Shown here in pieces: positions 33,342 to 40,513 of a DNA stretch of 64,000 nucleotides; the stretch's first letter is position 1, and every line of letters begins with the position of its first letter. The notes under the pieces were generated by a model. The model saw only the letters and a program-made list of their open reading frames with translations. It ran no database searches and was not told the origin of the DNA. The stretch is from Amycolatopsis arida (lineage in GTDB: Bacteria > Actinomycetota > Actinomycetes > Mycobacteriales > Pseudonocardiaceae). The stretch covers positions 620,001-684,000 of the forward strand of contig NZ_FOWW01000003.1 in the NCBI RefSeq assembly GCF_900115565.1, in the 5' to 3' direction. The translations under genes and the position numbers were made by a program.

Positions 33342-33935
33342 GTGCCGGCTGCTGCCATCGTTGACTACAACGTCGACTGGCCGGTCCGAGCCGAGCGGCT
33401 CCTGTCGAAGATTGGCGGTGCCTTCGGCTGCCTCCAAGGCTCCGACCGGTTCGACTACGACCACATCGGGTCCACGGCGGTTCCAGGCCTCGCTGCGAAA
33501 CCCATCGTGGACCTACAGGTCCGCATGCCGTCGCTGCCGAGCCTGGCCGACCTCGCCGGCCTTCTCGCGCCTACCGGCTTCGTCCCCGCACCTGGCGCCC
33601 GGCCGGACTCGCCTGGGGTGCACCACGACACTCCACGGCCCGGTGACCGCACCGATGCCGTGCTGTACGAGAAGCGGCTGTTCCACGCACCCGACCAGGC
33701 CGCCATCCTGCACATCCGCCGGATCGACTCGCCGTTTGCCGCGTTCGTCGTCCATTTCCGAGACTGGCTGCGGCAGCACCCCGACCAAGCGCACCGTTAC
33801 GAACTACTCAAGCGGACCCTGGCCGTGAAGCACGCGGGCGATCCAGACTACGACGACTACACGCGCGGCAAGTCGTCCTTCTTCGACGAGATCGATCCAC
33901 GGTTGCGTGAACGGGTAAGTAGTCGGGACGGCTGA
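33342..33935 (+). CDS. GrpB family protein (nucleotidyltransferase-like fold)
   Basis: 197-residue protein with the GrpB/DUF signature HIGSTAVPGLAAKPIVDLQV (residues ~42-61), the nucleotidyltransferase-type GS-x-D arrangement of this family. C-terminal YELLKRTLA...DYDDYTRGKSSF is also typical. A few members have been linked to CoA/dephospho-CoA chemistry, but the role here is unknown. GTG 33342 has only a weak GGGGG ribosome site. It is isolated behind a repeat-rich gap and convergent with the ECF42 gene, which suggests accessory gene status. Confidence 0.85.
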   Translation: MPAAAIVDYNVDWPVRAERLLSKIGGAFGCLQGSDRFDYDHIGSTAVPGLAAKPIVDLQVRMPSLPSLADLAGLLAPTGFVPAPGARPDSPGVHHDTPRPGDRTDAVLYEKRLFHAPDQAAILHIRRIDSPFAAFVVHFRDWLRQHPDQAHRYELLKRTLAVKHAGDPDYDDYTRGKSSFFDEIDPRLRERVSSRDG

Positions 33936-34011
33936 GCAACCCAGCCGCTTCCGTGGAGCCGAGTGGGGTCGGGCAGTGAGATGAATCCGGTGCGGGTGCG
34001 CAGCTTGGTGC

Positions 34012-35253
34012 TCAGCCATTGGAGCCATCCGTCGGTTCCGCCAGGATGGCGGCTCGAGCGCGGAGGTAGCGCTGTTCGGGGAGGCTGAGGGTGTGGCGCG
34101 CCGCCTCCTCGTAGTGTCGCCGCGCCTCCTGCCGCTCACCGGCCAGGTCGAGCAGGTGCGCGCGCACCGCCGCCAACCGGTGGTGCCCGGCGAGCGGCGG
34201 ATCCACCTCCGCCTCGGTCAGCCGCGCCAACCCGGCCCGCGGCCCGTGCACCATCGCGTGCGCCACGATCCGGTTCAACGTCACCATCGGGCCCGGTGCG
34301 AGCACGTCCAGCACGTGGTACAGCCCGAGGATCTGCCGCCAGTCCGTGTCCTCCGCCCGCGCGGCCCCGTCGTGCACCGCCGCGATCGCGGCCTGCACCT
34401 GGTACGGCCCGATCCGTGCCGACGGCAGGGTCCGACTGATGATCGCCACCCCCTCGGCGATCGCGTCCACGTTCCACCGCCGGCGGTCCTGCTCGGCCAG
34501 CGGCACCAGCGCCCCGTCCGGCCGGGTCCTGGCCGGCCGGCGGGCGTCGGTGAGCAACATCAGCGCGAGCAACCCGGCGACCTCGCCGTCGTCCGGTAGC
34601 CGCTCGTGCAGCTGCCGAGCCAGGCGCGTGGCCTCGGTGGTGAGATCGACCCGGTGCAACGCCGGCCCGGAGCTGGCGGTGTACCCCTCGTTGAAGATCA
34701 GGTACAGCACGTGCAGCACCGCGGGCAGCCGCGCGTCCAGCTCGGCGGGCGTCGGCCTCCGGAACTCGGCGCCGGCCGCCCTGATCCGCTGCTTGGCCCT
34801 GCTGATCCGCTGCCCGATGGTCGCCTCCGGAACCAGGAAGGCCCTGGCGATCTCCGCGGTGGTCAGCCCGCCGACCGCGCGCAGCGTCAGCGCCACCTGC
34901 GACGTCGGGGTCAGGGCCGGGTGGCAGCACAACAGCAGCAGGGTCAACGTGTCGTCGACGGCGGGCACCGGCTCGGGATCCGGCGGCGCCAGCGCCACCA
35001 CGGTCTCCTCGCGGCGCCGCCGCGCCGACTCGGCGCGCCACAGCTCGATCCGCCGGCGGGCGGCCGCGGTGATCAACCATCCCTTCGGGTTGTCCGGCAT
35101 ACCCTCCGCCGGCCACTGCACCGCGGCCGCCAGCAGGGCCTCCTGCACGGCGTCCTCGCACAGGTCGAAGTCGCCGTAGCGGCGCACGAGCGCGCCGAGG
35201 ACCCGCGGCGCCAGATCCCGCAGCAGGTCCTCCAACTCGGCGGGACGGGTCAC
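34012..35253 (-). CDS. ECF42-type sigma factor with TPR-like C-terminal extension
   Basis: 413-residue RNA polymerase sigma factor. Region 2 (about 1-75) contains YGDFDLCEDAVQEALLAA and PKGWLITAAARR. Region 4 (about 100-155) contains LTTAEIARAFLVPEATIGQR. The long helical extension (~165-413) beginning LPAVLHVLYLIFNEGY is the SnoaL-free, TPR-like tail of the ECF42 group. Such factors have no anti-sigma gene and pair with DGPF/YciI proteins, as here. GTG 35253 overlaps the upstream DGPF stop (GTGA), so the two are translationally coupled. The promoter motif this group is thought to read is found in front of its own operon. Confidence 0.92.
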   Translation of the reverse strand: MTRPAELEDLLRDLAPRVLGALVRRYGDFDLCEDAVQEALLAAAVQWPAEGMPDNPKGWLITAAARRRIELWRAESARRRREETVVALAPPDPEPVPAVDDTLTLLLLCCHPALTPTSQVALTLRAVGGLTTAEIARAFLVPEATIGQRISRAKQRIRAAGAEFRRPTPAELDARLPAVLHVLYLIFNEGYTASSGPALHRVDLTTEATRLARQLHERLPDDGEVAGLLALMLLTDARRPARTRPDGALVPLAEQDRRRWNVDAIAEGVAIISRTLPSARIGPYQVQAAIAAVHDGAARAEDTDWRQILGLYHVLDVLAPGPMVTLNRIVAHAMVHGPRAGLARLTEAEVDPPLAGHHRLAAVRAHLLDLAGERQEARRHYEEAARHTLSLPEQRYLRARAAILAEPTDGSNG

Positions 35254-35621
35254 AGGCCCAACGTGCCGAGATCGAGGATCGGGCGCACCTCGACCATGCC
35301 GTACGTGGCCTCCGGCAACCGGGCGGCGTACTCGACCGCCCGATCCATGCTCTCGCAGTCGACCAGGTAGAAGCCGGCCAGGTGCTCCTTGACCTCCGGA
35401 AAGGGACCGTCGGTCGCGGTGGTCCCGCCGTTGCGCACGCTCACCCGCTTGCCCTGGGTCGGATCGGCGAGCGCCTCGGACACGACGAGCTCACCCGACG
35501 CCGCCAGGTCCTCGTCGAGTTGGGCGTGGAACCGCACGGCCTCCGCGCGCTGCGCCTCGGACCACTCGTCCCAGACGGCCTGGAACTCAGGATTGCCGTA
35601 CAGCATGATCAGGTACTTCAT
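35250..35621 (-). CDS. DGPF/YciI-domain protein, partner of the ECF42 sigma factor
   Basis: 123-residue YCII-family protein starting MKYLIMLYGNPEFQ, with the DGPF motif in TATDGPFPEVKEHLAGFYL. ATG 35621 has AGGAGG 6 bases upstream. It is the first gene of the operon and overlaps the sigma gene by 4 bases. DGPF proteins of this kind are the main reported targets and partners of ECF42 factors; whether they act as enzymes or as signal sensors is unknown. A second YciI gene at 13551-13979 carries the same promoter motif. Confidence 0.9.
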   Translation of the reverse strand: MKYLIMLYGNPEFQAVWDEWSEAQRAEAVRFHAQLDEDLAASGELVVSEALADPTQGKRVSVRNGGTTATDGPFPEVKEHLAGFYLVDCESMDRAVEYAARLPEATYGMVEVRPILDLGTLGL

Positions 35622-35650
35622 CGGTGCCTCCTGTCGATCGGAGTCTCTTA

Positions 35651-35696
35651 CGTCCGGGACGTCGAAGCCAGCTCCTCGGCTTCGACGTCCCGGACG
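35651..35696. promoter_or_regulatory. Perfect 19-bp inverted repeat containing two divergent ECF42-type promoters
   Basis: CGTCCGGGACGTCGAAGCC (35651-35669) and its exact reverse complement (35678-35696) flank AGCTCCTC. Because of the symmetry, CGTCGA-N17-CGAC occurs on the + strand (35660-35686) and on the - strand (35687-35661). The first faces the SnoaL-like gene with a ~45-base leader, the second the DGPF-sigma operon with a ~33-base leader. The motif differs from TGTCGA-N17-CGAC before the distant YciI gene only in the first base. Confidence 0.7.
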
Positions 35697-35738
35697 AGAA
35701 GGCGCCCACCGTGGCGCCATCCGGGAAGGGAGAACACC

Positions 35739-36188
35739 ATGACCAGCACCAGCACGACCCACGAGACGCGGGTCCAGCAGCTCATGGCCGAGCGGGCGGC
35801 CGCACTGCGGGCCGGGGACGCCGAGCGGGTGGTCGCCCAGTACGCGCCGGACGCCGTGGTGTGCGACCTCGCCCCGCCGCTGCGGCGTCCGGCGGACGAG
35901 GTGTGCGACCCCAACCGGGTGGCGAACTGGCTGGCCGGTTTCGCCGGGCCGGTGGACGTCGAGTTCCGGGACCTGACGGTGACGGCGGGGGATGACGTCG
36001 CCTTCTGCCACGGCCTTGCCCGGCTCACCGCCACCCCGCGTGGTGCCGCGGACGCCTTCACCCTCTGGTACCGCATCACGGTCGGGTTGCGGCTGGTGGA
36101 CGGCGACTGGCGGATCACCCATGAGCACGAGTCCACCCCGTTCCACATGGACGGCTCGTTCCGCGCCGCCGTGGATCTGGAGCCGTAG
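35739..36188 (+). CDS. SnoaL-like/NTF2-fold protein (SgcJ/EcaC type)
   Basis: 149-residue alpha-plus-beta barrel protein of the SnoaL-like (DUF4440-type) group. AERAAALRAGDAERVVAQYAPD at the N-terminus (residues ~16-37), LRLVDGDWRITHEHESTPF near the end and overall length are typical of small-molecule-binding or isomerase-type cone proteins. ATG 35739 has GGGAAGGGA 7 bases upstream. It is divergent from the DGPF-ECF42 operon and shares a symmetric promoter region, so co-regulation by the ECF42 factor is likely. Substrate unknown. Confidence 0.85.
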   Translation: MTSTSTTHETRVQQLMAERAAALRAGDAERVVAQYAPDAVVCDLAPPLRRPADEVCDPNRVANWLAGFAGPVDVEFRDLTVTAGDDVAFCHGLARLTATPRGAADAFTLWYRITVGLRLVDGDWRITHEHESTPFHMDGSFRAAVDLEP

Positions 36189-36304
36189 CCGTCGCCCGAC
36201 CAGGTGGTTGTCGCGCCCGGTCGGGAGGTTTGGCCGCCCGACCGGGTATCACCTCTGTCGGCCCCGGAGACGGGCTCCGGGAAATGGCGAGCTCGGGAGG
36301 AATC

Positions 36305-36703
36305 ATGTCGCGAAGGACGCGCCGATGGCTCGTGTCGGGTGTCGCCCTGCCCGGTGTCGTCCTGCTCCTCGGCGCCGCGCCCGCGGAGGCCGTGGCGGTC
36401 GCCCAGGAGGGGAACGACGAGGGGAACGCCGGGCTGTGGGGCCTGCTGGGCCTGGTCGGTCTGCTCGGCCTGCTCGGTCTCGTCCGGCAGGGGCCCCGAC
36501 GGGACGCCGCGAATCCGCTGGCGGGGTACCCGGCGGCGAACCAGCCGCCCGTGCCGCACGCGAGCACCAACCCGGCGGCGCGGCAGGCACCGGGGCGAGC
36601 CGACCCGACGGCGCCGCCGACCGAGCCGACCCGGCGGAGCGGCCAGCTCTACCCGACCGAGGACCCGGAGGTGCCGCCGAACCCGCCGCGCCGGCAGGTG
36701 TGA
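36305..36703 (+). CDS. WGxxGxxG-type secreted or membrane protein
   Basis: 132-residue protein. A signal peptide (about 1-30; LPGVVLLLGAAPAEA then VAVAQ) is followed by the glycine-leucine segment LWGLLGLVGLLGLLGLVR (about residues 45-62), a WGxxGxxG motif also able to span the membrane. The tail is a Pro-rich disordered segment of ~70 residues. ATG 36305 has GGGAGGA 4 bases upstream. Such short proteins are widespread in actinobacteria and cyanobacteria but their role is unknown. Confidence 0.75.
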   Translation: MSRRTRRWLVSGVALPGVVLLLGAAPAEAVAVAQEGNDEGNAGLWGLLGLVGLLGLLGLVRQGPRRDAANPLAGYPAANQPPVPHASTNPAARQAPGRADPTAPPTEPTRRSGQLYPTEDPEVPPNPPRRQV

Positions 36704-36837
36704 ACCGCCGTGGTCGCCGGTGCCCGTTCGGCCTCGGTGCCCGGCAGGCGGGTGGTTCCCGGCGGATTCGGTTGCCTCCCCGGCGGGCAGGTCGGAAGCT
36801 GAGCTACTGACCGAACCGCCAGCACCGGGAGGGCGCC

Positions 36838-37338
36838 GTGGGAGATGACGTGGTCGAGATGATCCTCGCCGATCACCGCACCTTCGGGAAGCTCATGCGG
36901 GACCTGCGGGACGCTGCCGCGGACCGGGCCGCCCTACGTGCCGAACTCGCGGCGCTGCTCGTGGCGCATGCCGAGGCCGAGGAGGACGAGGTCTACCCGA
37001 CGTTGCGGGCGGATGCCGCCACGGAGCACGAGGTCGACCACGGGGAGGAGGAGCACGCCGAGATCAACCAGGCGCTGCTGGCGTTCCTGGAGGTCGAGGA
37101 CCTGACCGGGCGGGCATACGAGGACGCGCTCGCCGAGCTGGTGCGGGTGGTCGAGCACCACACGGACGAGGAGGAGCAGACGCTGCTCAGCGATGCCAGG
37201 ACCACACTGCCGGCCGTCGAGCGGGAGCGGTTGGGCCTGGCGTTCCGGAGATCTCGACGGGCCCACCTGGACGCGGGTTGCGGGCGGATCGACAACGTAC
37301 GGCGGCTGGCGGAGCACACCGCGGGGCGGATCGGCTGA
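36838..37338 (+). CDS. Hemerythrin HHE-domain protein
   Basis: 166-residue four-helix bundle predicted to carry a di-iron site. Likely ligands are visible as LADHRTFG, VAHAEAEEDEVYP, EEEHAEINQ and VEHHTDEEEQTL. Start GTG 36838. Such proteins sense or bind oxygen, NO or iron in stress responses. The ~30-residue C-terminal tail is basic and contains one Cys. It is convergent with a CsbD gene; the parS-like palindrome at 37339 lies immediately after its stop. Confidence 0.88.
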   Translation: MGDDVVEMILADHRTFGKLMRDLRDAAADRAALRAELAALLVAHAEAEEDEVYPTLRADAATEHEVDHGEEEHAEINQALLAFLEVEDLTGRAYEDALAELVRVVEHHTDEEEQTLLSDARTTLPAVERERLGLAFRRSRRAHLDAGCGRIDNVRRLAEHTAGRIG

Positions 37339-37356
37339 CGGTTCCACGTGGAACCG
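37339..37356. promoter_or_regulatory. parS-like palindrome far from parAB
   Basis: CGGTTCCACGTGGAACCG is a perfect 18-base palindrome whose 14-base core GTTCCACGTGGAAC differs from consensus parS by one symmetric pair. The half-site GTGGAAC is identical to that of the parS next to parA (16126). It begins at the base after the hemerythrin stop codon, between convergent genes, so a terminator role is an alternative explanation. Confidence 0.6.
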
Positions 37357-37422
37357 CGGGGGCGCCGGCCGGACCTGCTCACCGGCCGACGCCCTCCCGG
37401 AGCACGTATTCCCGCCGGCTCG

Positions 37423-37656
37423 CTACTGCTGGGAGCGCTCGCGGGCCTCGGCCGCGGAGGCTTCCTGCTCCGCGCGGCGGGCCTCGGCCTCCTTCTCGGC
37501 CACGGTCTGCTGGGCGTCGGCCTTCTTCTGCTGGGCCTCGCCTTCGCGCTCCATCTGGTCGTTGCCGAAGGCAGTGCCGGCGGCTTCCTTGACGCGGCCC
37601 TTGATGTCCTCGACCGCGCCCTTGATGCCTTCCTGCTGCTCGTCACGATTCGCCAC
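37423..37656 (-). CDS. CsbD-family stress protein
   Basis: 77-residue hydrophilic helical protein. The N-terminal half has the CsbD signature GIKGAVEDIKGRVKEAAGTA (residues 10-29); the second half is a charged Ala/Glu/Gln-rich coiled stretch. GTG 37656 has GGAGAGGAG upstream. CsbD proteins are abundant general-stress proteins in many bacteria; molecular function unknown. Confidence 0.88.
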   Translation of the reverse strand: MANRDEQQEGIKGAVEDIKGRVKEAAGTAFGNDQMEREGEAQQKKADAQQTVAEKEAEARRAEQEASAAEARERSQQ

Positions 37657-37787
37657 GATTGCTCCTCTCCTCGCCTCGAGGGGCTCTCTCTGCGCCTACC
37701 CGGTGGCGTACCGGATAAACCTGGGAGCGCCGGAGTGCAGTAGCATCGCGGGAGCAAGCTGACACGTCGTTGGAGGAGGGGCTTCCG

Positions 37788-37982
37788 GTGAAGAAGCTGT
37801 TGGCGCTCGCGGTCGTGGCCGGTGGTGTGCTGTTCGTGGTCAAGCGCAACAAGGACGCCAAGGCCGAGGCCGACCTTTGGCGCGAGGCCACCGCGCCGAC
37901 CGGGCAGTCGCTGGGTGGTGTCTCGCCGAACGGAAGCACCCCGGCGAAGGCCGACTCCACCGACGCGCCCAGCAACAACTGA
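37788..37982 (+). CDS. DLW-39 family small membrane protein
   Basis: 64-residue protein with one N-terminal hydrophobic segment (KKLLALAVVAGGVLFVV) followed by KRNKDAKAEADLW, the family-defining motif, and a short disordered tail. GTG 37788 has GGAGGAGGGG 7 bases upstream. This tiny conserved actinobacterial family is regularly encoded beside tRNA-Ala in the gyrA-ppiA interval. Function unknown. Confidence 0.88.
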   Translation: MKKLLALAVVAGGVLFVVKRNKDAKAEADLWREATAPTGQSLGGVSPNGSTPAKADSTDAPSNN

Positions 37983-38011
37983 TCTCCCGCGGGCCCAGTT
38001 AGCCCGCGCCC

Positions 38012-38084
38012 GGGGCTGTAGCTCAATTGGTAGAGCACCGCCTTTGCAAGGCGGGGGTCAGGGGTTCGATTCCCCTCAGCTCCA
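38012..38084 (+). tRNA. tRNA-Ala (TGC)
   Basis: 73-base cloverleaf. The acceptor GGGGCTG pairs with CAGCTCC with one G-T pair. The D arm has AGCTCAATTGGTAGAGC, the anticodon loop TTTGCAA gives anticodon TGC, and the T arm is AGGGG-TTCGATT-CCCCT. CCA is not encoded. An integrase fragment starts 243 bases downstream, so its 3' end may have been an attachment site. Confidence 0.98.
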
Positions 38085-38143
38085 CTCGCGAGTGGGCGAG
38101 GTGTGCTCGCGGAGAGCGCTCGCCTTGCTCGCTCGTCGTGTCT

Positions 38144-38187
38144 TCTGGGGGCGCAGCCCCAGACCCCGCCCGGGGGCACGCCCCCGG
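38144..38187 (+). terminator. Two GC-rich hairpins after tRNA-Ala
   Basis: TCTGGGG pairs with CCCCAGA (38144-38163), then CCGGGGG-CACG-CCCCCGG (38170-38187) forms a second stem. They are followed by ACCCCCACCGTGG, similar to the CCCCCCACGGTG that follows the hairpin after tRNA-Ile. They may be terminators or members of a tRNA-associated extragenic repeat family. Confidence 0.6.
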
Positions 38188-38326
38188 ACCCCCACCGTGG
38201 TTGCGCTGGCATGGTTCGCATGCTGACGCGTCCGGCCCACCCCTTCCGAGCAGCGCTTTCGCCCGTGATGCCCACCACTCGGTGATCGTAGTGGGGATCA
38301 CGGTGGGTGCGAGTATTCTCTGACGT

Positions 38327-38640
38327 GTGGCGCGACGTTCCGGCGCGAAACCGCATGCTCTCCATCGAGCGGCGCCGTAACTCGTCGCGCGCCAAGGTGT
38401 ACGCCGGCATGGACCGCTGACCGGCCGGCGCCGGTATCTCACGGAGTCGCCGACCGACGAGAAGGAAGCGGAGCGGATCCTCACCAAGCTCCGCGCGAAG
38501 GTCGACGCGGCCCGGTACGCGAAGACGAAGGCCACGCTCGCCGTTGCCATCGACGAGTGGCTGAAGACGATCGAGGTCGAGGACAGCACCCGCGAGACGT
38601 ACGAGACGTACGCGCGGCGGTACATGAAGCCGGCCCCCGC
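38327..38640 (+). pseudogene. Tyrosine integrase N-terminal fragment, frameshifted
   Basis: Remnant of an actinophage/ICE-type integrase. The start (GTG 38327, VARRSGAKPH) and RRRNSSRAKVYAGMD (ending at 38414) are in one and another frame. A missing base at about 38415 then shifts into the frame reading PLTGRRRYLTESPTDEKEAE and later DEWLKTIEVEDSTRETYETY, the core-binding (SAM-like) domain. Similarity stops near RYMKPA, and the whole catalytic domain with its Arg/His/Tyr residues is missing. It lies just after tRNA-Ala, a common integration site. Confidence 0.8.
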
Positions 38641-38661
38641 GGAATCCGGGCGACGTCCGCC

Positions 38662-39115
38662 TCAGCCACCCACAGGCACATCGCTTGTAACCTTATGGAG
38701 CTTGACGAAAACATGGTCGCGATGCCAAGCGTAGTACTTCTCTCGATCCTTGGTCCATCATGAACTCGTTCGACCTTTGATCCGATCATTCACGAATTGT
38801 GCGACACCGGGAGCTGTTTCGACCATATCGCTGACCAGGATCTCACCGCCTTGGTCCACGGCGATGTATCCTCGTTCGAAGAGGCCGTCGCAGCCTAAAA
38901 GGCACGCGAGCATGCCAATATTGTCGAAGTCTTTGCGCTCATGCTCTGAGCAGAAGGAACGCTTCTTGATGTGTGCTCCGACCAGGAGGGCTCGCGGTAG
39001 TTTGCTTCCGCCGATTCCCAGGAGTCGCCCGCGATTTCGACGAGATGTTCTTTTAGAGCTGGGTGCTCACGCCGCTGTGTGACAGTCCGGCTCCCGTCAG
39101 TTGGCCCCTCAGGCG
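38662..39115 (-). pseudogene. Degraded HNH-type endonuclease gene
   Basis: Reading down the - strand, one frame gives TVTQRREHPALKEHLVEIAG. A shift near 39015-39025 moves to the frame with PRALLVGAHIKKRSFCSEHE and NIGMLACLLGCDGLFERGYI, the signature of a family of HNH restriction-like endonucleases. A TGA at 38760-38758 interrupts the frame, which continues as KDREKYYAWHRDHVF to a second stop at 38664-38662. At least one frameshift and one nonsense change make it a pseudogene. Its 3' end abuts the integrase fragment. Confidence 0.75.
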
Positions 39116-39143
39116 GCCTCGATGGCGGGATGTAGCGCTACCC

Positions 39144-39480
39144 TCACATCTCCTCCAGCTTGAGTTGGTTGTACTTCCGGGCATGCCCTCTGGACAGGTT
39201 GGCCGGGTACTTCTCCTCGTTGATGACGATCTTCTCAGCTAGGGGCCGACAAAAAGTCCACGTCGAGCACGTCCGCAAGACGTAGTAGGTAAGCCAGCCC
39301 ATCCGCCATCTCGTGGCGGACACGCTGGGCCGATGCTGGATCGCGTATCACCTGGTGAGACTCGCTCGGTGTCAGCTACTGGAAGAGTTCGAGGAGCTCG
39401 CCGGACTCACCAGAGAGCGCCATCACCAGGTTCTTCGGCGTGTGGAACTGCTGCCAATCACGCTCTGTAGTGAACACGCG
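39144..39480 (-). pseudogene. Degraded MazG-like nucleotide pyrophosphohydrolase
   Basis: The - strand encodes FTTERDWQQFHTPKNLVMAL and SGESGELLELFQ, the metal-binding ExxE region of MazG-like dNTP pyrophosphohydrolases. The invariant Trp of FQWLTP is replaced by TAG (39378-39376). Downstream, RVRHEMADGLAYLLRLADVL is intact. A frameshift near 39240 leads to LAEKIVINEEKYPANLSRGH and ARKYNQL, the family C-terminus, ending at 39144. Two lesions make it non-functional. Confidence 0.82.
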
Positions 39481-39716
39481 GAGCGCTGTTGAAGCTCATC
39501 AGGGTCCGTGTGCGCTGAGGTTAGCGTTCGAGTGCCACCGCGCCACCTGCTCAGAGGCCGCGAGTTGTGGCGCTGGTCGTGCGGCTGGCGTGAGTGGCGT
39601 AGTGCTCGGCACGGTTCCATCCCGCCTCCGCGATTATCGACTGCAGCGAGGCCATGCTCACGGCCGACGCCGACTGGACCGAAACTACTCTTTGCGCGCT
39701 CATGCGGGAGGCAACC

Positions 39717-40334
39717 GTGGACAAGCACGACGTCAAGAAGATCCACAGAGAGCTCTACTCACCGCCGTCGAAGGATTTCACCGTCGTCGATGTGCCCGAG
39801 TTCCGGTACATCGCCGTGGACGGCAGCGGTGATCCGAACACATCACCCGCGTACGCGAACGCGGTCGAAGCCCTGTACGGGGTGGCGTACACACTGAAGT
39901 TCGCCAGCAAGAAGACCCTGGGTCGGGACTTCGCGATCGGCCCGTTGGAAGGACTGTGGCGAGCGGACGACCCCACCGCGTTCACCGCCCGCCGCAAGGA
40001 CAGCTGGGACTGGACCATGATGATCAGCCAGCCGGACTGGATCACCGAAGACATGGTCAGGGCCGCTGTCGACGGCGTCGCGAAGAAGAAGGACAACCCC
40101 GCCCTCGCGGACATTCGGCTGCTCACTCTCATCGAAGGGACTTGTGTGCAGATCCTGCACATCGGCTCCTACGACGACGAGACTCCGATCCTGGAGCGCC
40201 TCCACAACCACTACCTGCCCGAGCACGGTCTCACCTTCAACGGCGACCATCACGAGATCTACCTCAGTGACGCGAGGAGAACCGCGCCCGCCAAGCTCAG
40301 AACCATCCTGAGGCAACCAGTCCGGCCCGCGTAG
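39717..40334 (+). CDS. GyrI-like small-molecule-binding protein
   Basis: 205-residue protein of the GyrI-like/COG4832 family. VPEFRYIAVDGSGDPNTSP, VAYTLKFASKK and SWDWTMMISQPDWIT are typical; the fold is a duplicated SH2-like SOUL/GyrI motif without the AraC DNA-binding part. GTG 39717 has GGGAGG 5 bases upstream. Members have been linked to hydrolysis or binding of toxic small molecules; the ligand here is unknown. It lies at the end of the decayed integrative segment and may have arrived with it. Confidence 0.85.
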   Translation: MDKHDVKKIHRELYSPPSKDFTVVDVPEFRYIAVDGSGDPNTSPAYANAVEALYGVAYTLKFASKKTLGRDFAIGPLEGLWRADDPTAFTARRKDSWDWTMMISQPDWITEDMVRAAVDGVAKKKDNPALADIRLLTLIEGTCVQILHIGSYDDETPILERLHNHYLPEHGLTFNGDHHEIYLSDARRTAPAKLRTILRQPVRPA

Positions 40335-40470
40335 CGCCCGGCTCGTTCGTCAGGCGTCGGGTGGGCACCGGCCGGGTCGTGATCTCGGGGTCTTCGGCCA
40401 GCACTGAAGAATCGTGCCGCACCAGCCCCACCCGAGTCCTGTTCGGTGGCCGGTGGGCCACACCGACGGC

Positions 40471-40503
40471 AGGAGGGTGCGAGCTCGCCGCTCGCACCCT
40501 CCT
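40471..40503. terminator. Bidirectional terminator between GyrI-like and sortase genes
   Basis: AGGAGGGTGCGAGC and GCTCGCACCCTCCT form a perfect 14-bp stem around TCGCC, between two convergent genes. No T run follows on either strand. Confidence 0.75.
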
Positions 40504-40513
40504 CACCTCGTTC

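Noticed and set aside
32630-33364. Overlapping open frames of 130-244 codons after tRNA-Ile
   Set aside because: Ser/Arg/Gly-rich translation in several frames over direct repeats and hairpins, no ribosome sites, no family similarity.
35632-35637. A consensus TGTCGA next to the DGPF start
   Set aside because: At a 17-base spacing it is followed by CGGG rather than CGA/TC, and it lies between the predicted promoter and the gene, overlapping the ribosome site region on the other strand.
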